From: Mucilaginibacter terrae | GTDB lineage: Bacteria; Bacteroidota; Bacteroidia; Sphingobacteriales; Sphingobacteriaceae | Length of the DNA: 64,000 nucleotides | Reading direction: 5' to 3' | NCBI RefSeq assembly: GCF_031951985.1 | Contig: NZ_JAVLVU010000001.1 | Span: forward strand, 868,001 to 932,000 | In this document: positions 59,477 through 64,000 of the stretch, in pieces | How positions within the stretch are numbered: position 1 is the first letter of the stretch | Layout: each line of letters begins with the position of its first letter | Position numbers and translations under genes: made by a program | Notes under the pieces: model-generated | The model's database searches: none | Told to the model about the DNA's origin: nothing | What the model saw: the letters and a program-made list of their open reading frames with translations, nothing else

Positions 59477-61666
59477 CTAATATACAGGCTCACCCACAGT
59501 TAATGAGCGTAGTAATCCCCTCACCTCTTTAGGGTTACGTACATAAAACTTAGCTACCGAAGCGCCTGTACCCACCTTTATAGTAACCGAGCTTTCGGGC
59601 AATGAACGGAAAAGGTCTTCGTCTGTAAAGTCATCACCCAAGGCCATTATAAAATCATAATCAGTTTGCTGCACTACGCTTAGAGCGGCTTTGCCTTTGT
59701 TTATTTCCATGTTTTTAACCTCTACCACCTTATCGCCCGGTAGCAGTTGTAAACCTTTATCAGTGGCTAAAAACTTGAGGGTATTCATCAGTTCGTTGGC
59801 CCGCAGCTCTCCCAAACCACGCTGAGCTTTGCGGTAATGCCACACCAGTGAGTAAGTTTTTTCTTCGATGAACGAGCCGGGTGTACGGTCTACAAACTTT
59901 TCGAGCACCAACTGAATATCCTTTTTCCACGAAGTTGACAAGCCATTTATTTTGTGCCATTCCATGCTTTGCTGTTTAAACCAGGCACCGTGCTCTGCTA
60001 CTAAATATATATTACGGTCGGCAAACCAGTTACCCAGATTTTCATGCTTACGGCCACTAATAATTACAACATGATTGTTAGGGTCGGCCGAGAGTTGATC
60101 TAACAAAGTATACAGTTCCCGGTCGGGACTGGCCTGGTCTACATTGGGTTTAAAATCAACCAGGGTACCATCATAATCTAAAAATATTATGCGCTTTGAA
60201 GTATTGTGATACCTGTTGATGATTGACTGTGCGGTAGATGATTGTACATGACGTGTTTGCATGGAACGCTGCAGTAGCTTTACTTCATTTAAACGTTCCA
60301 TAAATATTTGCACCCAATGATTTACATTAAATTTAGCTACCAGCTGGCGCATTTGTTTCATGCGGCGCTGCTGCTCCTCTAAAGGCATGTTCAGCGCCTC
60401 AATAATAGCATCCTTCACTTGTATAACGTTATTAGGGTTAACCAAAATTGCATCTATCAACTCGCGCGATGCTCCGGCCATTTCGCTCAGCACCAACACA
60501 CCATCATTATTGGTACGGCTGGCTACATATTCTTTACTTACCAGGTTCATGCCATCGCGCATAGGGTTAACTAAACAAACATCAGCAGCACTGTACAATG
60601 CCGATAATGTTTCGATACTCAACGAACGATAATAGTAGCTTACCGGCGTCCAGTCGATGGTGCGGTATTTGGCGTTAATGTTGCCCACCTTTTTATCGAT
60701 CTGGTCGTGCAGGTGCATGTATTGCGGAACGGTATCTCGCGATGGCACCACCACCATGTATAAGGTTAATTGTCCTACATATTCCGGGTGCTCTTCTAAC
60801 AATAACTCTAAAGCCTGCAAACGCTGCAAAATACCTTTGCTGTAATCCAACCTGTCGATTGACAAAATCAACCTGTTGTTTTTATAGATCTCGCGTATCT
60901 GATCTGCATGTTCAATTACCTCGGGCAAGCGCGTTAAACCGGCATATTTTTGCTCGTCTATACCCATCGGGAATGATTCTACCACGATGGAGCGTTCGCC
61001 ACAGGTAATAACATTTGATGAAACCGGTGTTGGTAATATACGGCTAACCGAACTCAGGAAGTGGCGCACATCATCAAACGTATGAAAGCCTATCAAATCG
61101 GCACCTAACATACCCCGCAATAACTCGGCACGCCAAGGTATAAGCCTGTACATTTCGTGCGATGGAAAAGGTATATGTAAAAAAAAGCCAATAGAAATAT
61201 CGGGTCGTTGTTTGCGTATAAGCGCGGGCAGCAACAATAATTGGTAATCATGTATCCAAATGGTGTCGCCGGGTTCGCAGTGCTGTAAAATAACATCGGC
61301 AAACTTTTGATTTACCGTTTGGTAATAATCCCAGTTTGATGGTTTATAGGTGGTGTAGGTAGATGCATAGTAATGAAATACCGGCCACAATACGTCGTTA
61401 GAAAAACCTTCATAAAACTCCAGTACATCTTCCTGTGTAAGATATACCGGTACAAGGCTTAAATCTTTTAGCTTCCCGGCTACTTCATCTTTACGTTCAT
61501 CGGCAATTACTTGTCCGGGCCAGCCTATCCAAATGTTGTTATCCGTTTTATAAACCGACCCTAACCCCGTAGCAAGCCCGCCTTCGCTGGGCATGAGGTT
61601 AAATTCGTTGTTATTTTCCTGTATTTTAACAGGTAAGCGGTTGGCAACAATAATAGTTTTCGGCAT
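59477..61666 (-). CDS. otsAB: Fused trehalose-6-phosphate synthase/phosphatase
   Basis: The 729-residue bifunctional enzyme has a GT20 trehalose-6-phosphate synthase domain (about 1-475: IVANRLPVKIQENN, IHDYQLLLLPALIRKQRPD, RLDYSKGILQRL, NPMRDGMNLVSKEYV) followed by a HAD-type phosphatase (about 495-725) with motif I FLDYDGTLVDF, motif II VIISGRKHENL and motif III GDDFTDEDLF. It makes trehalose from UDP-glucose and glucose-6-phosphate in one polypeptide. No regulator or treT/treY genes are next to it, so it is a single-gene unit; stress protection is a family-based inference. Confidence 0.95.
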   Translation of the reverse strand: MPKTIIVANRLPVKIQENNNEFNLMPSEGGLATGLGSVYKTDNNIWIGWPGQVIADERKDEVAGKLKDLSLVPVYLTQEDVLEFYEGFSNDVLWPVFHYYASTYTTYKPSNWDYYQTVNQKFADVILQHCEPGDTIWIHDYQLLLLPALIRKQRPDISIGFFLHIPFPSHEMYRLIPWRAELLRGMLGADLIGFHTFDDVRHFLSSVSRILPTPVSSNVITCGERSIVVESFPMGIDEQKYAGLTRLPEVIEHADQIREIYKNNRLILSIDRLDYSKGILQRLQALELLLEEHPEYVGQLTLYMVVVPSRDTVPQYMHLHDQIDKKVGNINAKYRTIDWTPVSYYYRSLSIETLSALYSAADVCLVNPMRDGMNLVSKEYVASRTNNDGVLVLSEMAGASRELIDAILVNPNNVIQVKDAIIEALNMPLEEQQRRMKQMRQLVAKFNVNHWVQIFMERLNEVKLLQRSMQTRHVQSSTAQSIINRYHNTSKRIIFLDYDGTLVDFKPNVDQASPDRELYTLLDQLSADPNNHVVIISGRKHENLGNWFADRNIYLVAEHGAWFKQQSMEWHKINGLSTSWKKDIQLVLEKFVDRTPGSFIEEKTYSLVWHYRKAQRGLGELRANELMNTLKFLATDKGLQLLPGDKVVEVKNMEINKGKAALSVVQQTDYDFIMALGDDFTDEDLFRSLPESSVTIKVGTGASVAKFYVRNPKEVRGLLRSLTVGEPVY

Positions 61667-61783
61667 AATGTAGAATTAGTTTCGAGAAAATATGTTTTAA
61701 TAATAAGGCAAAAAACAACCATATTGTTTGCTTTTTTTGCTTTGAGGTTATATAACCTACTATATATGAGTAGGTATAAAAAC

Positions 61784-61805
61784 AAAAAAAGCCGCACCTT
61801 GCGGC
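61784..61805 (-). terminator. Terminator after the 167-residue secreted-protein gene
   Basis: gccgca / tgcggc with a 3-base loop; on the minus strand it is followed by seven T. Confidence 0.85.
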
Positions 61806-61837
61806 GCAGCTTTAAAGAAAAATGTAATAGGTATTTC

Positions 61838-62341
61838 TTAGTTCTTGCTCAGCAATTCAACTGCCGAAGAAGGTGTAATGCGTAGCGTAGCTTGTTTATC
61901 GGCTTTGTATAAGGTTAACAAATAAACCTCATCATCAAATGCATTAATAGCAGTTAAACGGGTTAAAGCTGATGAAGGAGTTTCGGCATATTGAAAACGG
62001 ATCAACTCTTTTACGTGGTAGCCTTCGTACTCGCGTGCAATTTGTTTTTTAGCGTGAGATGGCAATACGTTATAAGTAACAGCTTCGGTATGACCTAAAT
62101 ATTTGCCGTTGGTATCAAAGTAAGCAGCCATTTTTACGTTATCAACAGTGAAGTCTGCTTTTTCAAAACCTTCAGTTACCGTCCAGGTAATATCTTTTGC
62201 ACTGTAAAACTCAGATTCGAACTGACGGATAACATAAGATGATACTTTGCTTACGTCGTCATTTTTTTTGCCACCATCGGCAGCTATAGCGCTTAAACTT
62301 AAAATTGCGAATAATGCGCTTAGTAAGGTTAACTTTTTCAT
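61838..62341 (-). CDS. Small secreted protein of unknown function (PepSY-like)
   Basis: The 167-residue product has a signal peptide KKLTLLSALFAILSLSAIA, then two similar halves: VIRQFESEFYSAKDITWTVTE with FTVDNVKMAAYFDTNGKYLGHTE, and AKKQIAREYEGYHVKELIRF with DEVYLLTLYKADKQATLRI. That pattern (helix then beta-hairpin with Y-F-D) is seen in PepSY/BLIP-like secreted proteins common in Bacteroidota. The start at 62341 was chosen because it begins the signal peptide; the longer frame adds 19 residues. Upstream is a 237-base AT-rich spacer. Confidence 0.82.
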   Translation of the reverse strand: MKKLTLLSALFAILSLSAIAADGGKKNDDVSKVSSYVIRQFESEFYSAKDITWTVTEGFEKADFTVDNVKMAAYFDTNGKYLGHTEAVTYNVLPSHAKKQIAREYEGYHVKELIRFQYAETPSSALTRLTAINAFDDEVYLLTLYKADKQATLRITPSSAVELLSKN

Positions 62342-62578
62342 GTTGTTGTAAATATTAATTGTCTTAAATTTTAAATCCGCAACAAATTTACAACACAAAT
62401 ATCATTTTGGTAAATATATTTTAACTTTTATAACAATTTCATAAAATACTATCAAACATTTTATGATTTTAAAATTTAACCGATTTCAATAACCAATTAA
62501 TTACAATTTGTTAATTTTATAAAACAATTGTAATTATATTGTCAATGGAAATACGTTTCTATTGACAATATTTCAATG
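62342..62578. other. AT-rich intergenic spacer
   Basis: This 237-base spacer between the secreted-protein gene and mqnA is very AT-rich. The word attgacaat appears near 62536 and 62565 as an inverted pair (attgtcaat / attgacaat); otherwise I see no gene. Confidence 0.4.
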
Positions 62579-63322
62579 CTATAATTCTTTTATCAGTTTC
62601 AGAAACAGTTGCAAAGCCTCCTTTTTAGCCTCGGTAAGCGGGTAATCTATTTTATGCATCAAATAGTCGCGTAAATCAAAATCTTCCCGCATTTCCATTT
62701 CAGTAAATAGCTCCTCACGGTGGTCAAGTCCATATTGTAATGATTGGTTAAACTCATCAATAAAGCTTTGAGGTATAGGCTTATTGGCTATCCAGGCGGC
62801 AAATGTAAATGGGAGGCCGGTAAATTTGCCCCACTCTTCGGCCAAATCATATACATAGGTGTAATTACCGGTTTTGCCAAAGGTGCGATCGCCTATTTGT
62901 ACAAAGGCAGTGTTGGCATCGGTTAACACACCGTAATCATGAGCATCAACAATCATTTGTGGTTGCAGCTTCCAGTAGTTTTTTAGCAGCACCTTTGCCA
63001 GGTTGTTTGATGAGCGCGATTGCGGATCTAACTGCAACACCTTCACCTCCTCAATAGGACAATTGCTAAATATAAAAACCGAATTTACCGCACCTACCGC
63101 CCCAATGCAATAGGCAGAAACTAAATGCCACTCAGGTAAATTTAAGGTAGCCGCAACCGGAATCAAGCCAATATCAACCTTATCATCTATGAGTTTTTGA
63201 GCGCACTCGGCAGGAATGTCGAGGCTAAGATCAATCTTATTTACAATATCGGTATGCTGAATACCGTAAAGGAAGGGTTTGGTGTTAGTATAACTAACCG
63301 CCGATATTCTTATTTTTTCCAA
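62579..63322 (-). CDS. mqnA: Chorismate dehydratase MqnA (futalosine pathway)
   Basis: The 247-residue MqnA-type periplasmic-binding-fold protein begins KIRISAVSYTNTKPFLYGI, contains the conserved DPQSRSSNNLAKVLL (about residues 97-111) and VDIGLIPVAATLN. MqnA dehydrates chorismate to 3-enolpyruvylbenzoate, first committed step of futalosine-dependent menaquinone synthesis. It implies the organism uses the futalosine route rather than the MenFDHC route. It is eight bases downstream of the histidine phosphatase gene on the same strand, so the two are likely co-transcribed. Confidence 0.95.
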   Translation of the reverse strand: MEKIRISAVSYTNTKPFLYGIQHTDIVNKIDLSLDIPAECAQKLIDDKVDIGLIPVAATLNLPEWHLVSAYCIGAVGAVNSVFIFSNCPIEEVKVLQLDPQSRSSNNLAKVLLKNYWKLQPQMIVDAHDYGVLTDANTAFVQIGDRTFGKTGNYTYVYDLAEEWGKFTGLPFTFAAWIANKPIPQSFIDEFNQSLQYGLDHREELFTEMEMREDFDLRDYLMHKIDYPLTEAKKEALQLFLKLIKEL

Positions 63323-63330
63323 AAGAACAA

Positions 63331-63951
63331 TTAATGAATTTGTAAATGGATGGCGTTGTTAAACTCGGCTATCTCAAACCGGCTGCCATCATAAGTAACC
63401 TTGTATAATACCAGGTTTTGGTGTGGAAACTCGTCCATATGAATAAGCGATTTTTCGGTAAGCAGGCACAGCAGCAAACGCATGGCGCGACCGTGCATGC
63501 ATATCAACACTGTTTTTTCTTCGGGATGGCTCATAATGGTAGCCATCGCCTCTTTTTGTCGGGCCTGTACTTCGTTGGGGCTCTCCCCTTTTTCAAACTT
63601 TTCGTCGAGGTTACCGGCAGTCCATTCGCGCATCATATATAAAAATGCAGCTTTGGTTTCGGGTGTACTTGGCGCACCTTCATGTATTCCCCAGGCCAGC
63701 TCATCAAGCCCCGAAAGCTTTTGGTAAGGAATGCCCAGATCAATAAACTGCTGTATGCTTTGCTGCGTACGTTTCAACTCAGATATATATATCTTATCAA
63801 ACGCAATATCTTTATAAGCCTCAAAAAACATGTTGGCCTGTGCGCGGCCATCTGCATTTAAATCGGTATTCATGCCGCGGCCCTGTACTACACCTTGCTT
63901 ATTTAAATCAGTTTGCCCATGGCGGACAATGTATAACGTTTTTTGAATCAT
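63331..63951 (-). CDS. Histidine phosphatase family protein
   Basis: The 206-residue phosphoglycerate-mutase-like phosphatase carries the RHG motif YIVRHGQTDLNKQG at the N-terminus (phospho-His about residue 11), the acidic catalytic ELAWGIHEG region and the second His in VLICMHGRAMRLLL. Substrates in this family are broad (phospho-sugars, nucleotides, cobalamin intermediates) and cannot be settled here. It sits immediately upstream of mqnA and five bases after the stop of the partial gene at the window edge. Confidence 0.93.
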   Translation of the reverse strand: MIQKTLYIVRHGQTDLNKQGVVQGRGMNTDLNADGRAQANMFFEAYKDIAFDKIYISELKRTQQSIQQFIDLGIPYQKLSGLDELAWGIHEGAPSTPETKAAFLYMMREWTAGNLDEKFEKGESPNEVQARQKEAMATIMSHPEEKTVLICMHGRAMRLLLCLLTEKSLIHMDEFPHQNLVLYKVTYDGSRFEIAEFNNAIHLQIH

Positions 63952-63956
63952 TTATA

Positions 63957-64000
63957 TTAATTGATAACCGGCAGTTTGTAAAACTGTGGCTTAGGTGCAT
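63957..64000 (-). CDS. 3' end of a gene continuing past the right edge
   Basis: Read on the minus strand the last 44 bases are open in one frame and end APKPQFYKLPVIN-stop, with the TAA at 63957-63959, five bases before the phosphatase ATG. The tight spacing suggests an operon with the phosphatase and mqnA. Too short to name. Confidence 0.4.
   Translation of the reverse strand, partial: APKPQFYKLPVIN

Noticed and set aside
61561-61797. Minus-strand frame upstream of otsAB
   Set aside because: It overlaps the otsAB 5' end in another frame and spans a terminator; no start context.

Overview
The window looks like chromosomal DNA of a Bacteroidota member, most likely family Sphingobacteriaceae (Mucilaginibacter/Pedobacter type). 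Supporting signs are fused SecDF, a TonB-dependent receptor with an N-terminal carboxypeptidase-regulatory-like domain, an OmpA/PD40 protein, many outer-membrane barrels and lipoproteins, near absence of Shine-Dalgarno sequences, and promoter elements of the TAnnTTTG type. The genus is inferred, not shown. There is no rRNA operon, insertion sequence, prophage or CRISPR array. Most genes are core or conserved accessory genes.

Layout. 1-2133: 3' part of a sigma-54 response regulator overlapping a membrane histidine kinase. 2205-4552: nitroreductase, lipoprotein, L,D-transpeptidase-like protein behind a CRP-like palindrome. 4692-10965: a five-gene run pxpB-pxpC-pxpA, an NRAMP-family transporter lacking the metal-binding motif, and a secreted M1 aminopeptidase, which together suggest peptide and 5-oxoproline scavenging. 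11348-19725: chromate transporter, TPR protein, bifunctional nuclease, nucleoside permease, barrel protein, a TolC/ABC-ATPase pair without its permease, and a class III aminotransferase. 20013-24952: two GT4 glycosyltransferases facing a long GH130 enzyme, a candidate oligosaccharide synthesis/turnover locus. 25128-32399: DUF58, thioredoxin, maltose-acetyltransferase-like protein, gatC, plsC, trpS, deoxynucleoside kinase, kdsB, xerD, aroQ. 32427-45750: Rieske protein, lipoprotein, OmpA/PD40 protein, ispE, thyA, folA, secDF, type II NADH dehydrogenase, GNAT, iron-permease-like protein, class II aldolase, accD. 45962-54347: a run of uncharacterised envelope proteins and a siderophore-type TonB receptor. 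54523-64000: multi-PAS kinase, a tandem array of divergent tRNA genes, a Tat-exported dienelactone hydrolase, DoxX, cold-shock protein, fused OtsAB trehalose synthase/phosphatase, secreted protein, mqnA (futalosine menaquinone route) and a histidine phosphatase.

The strongest unexplained signal is in the spaces between genes. Six intergenic hairpins are built from short repeated words whose vocabulary differs at every locus (for example agtccat, gttgtgtgttgtc, ggataaagg). Each touches a start or stop codon. Two other short repeat families occur: a TTTCGA/GAGAAAT type, and a CCCCCT-AGGGGG type. One copy of the latter lies in frame inside thyA and accounts for a 9-residue lengthening of the enzyme next to its active-site strand.

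Other items for a second look are the tRNA array with a UAU anticodon and a degenerate third member, a probable small RNA or leaderless 17-codon ORF just upstream of it, the GT-GT-GH130 locus, and a pair of overlapping lipoprotein genes of unknown function at 48058-51481.
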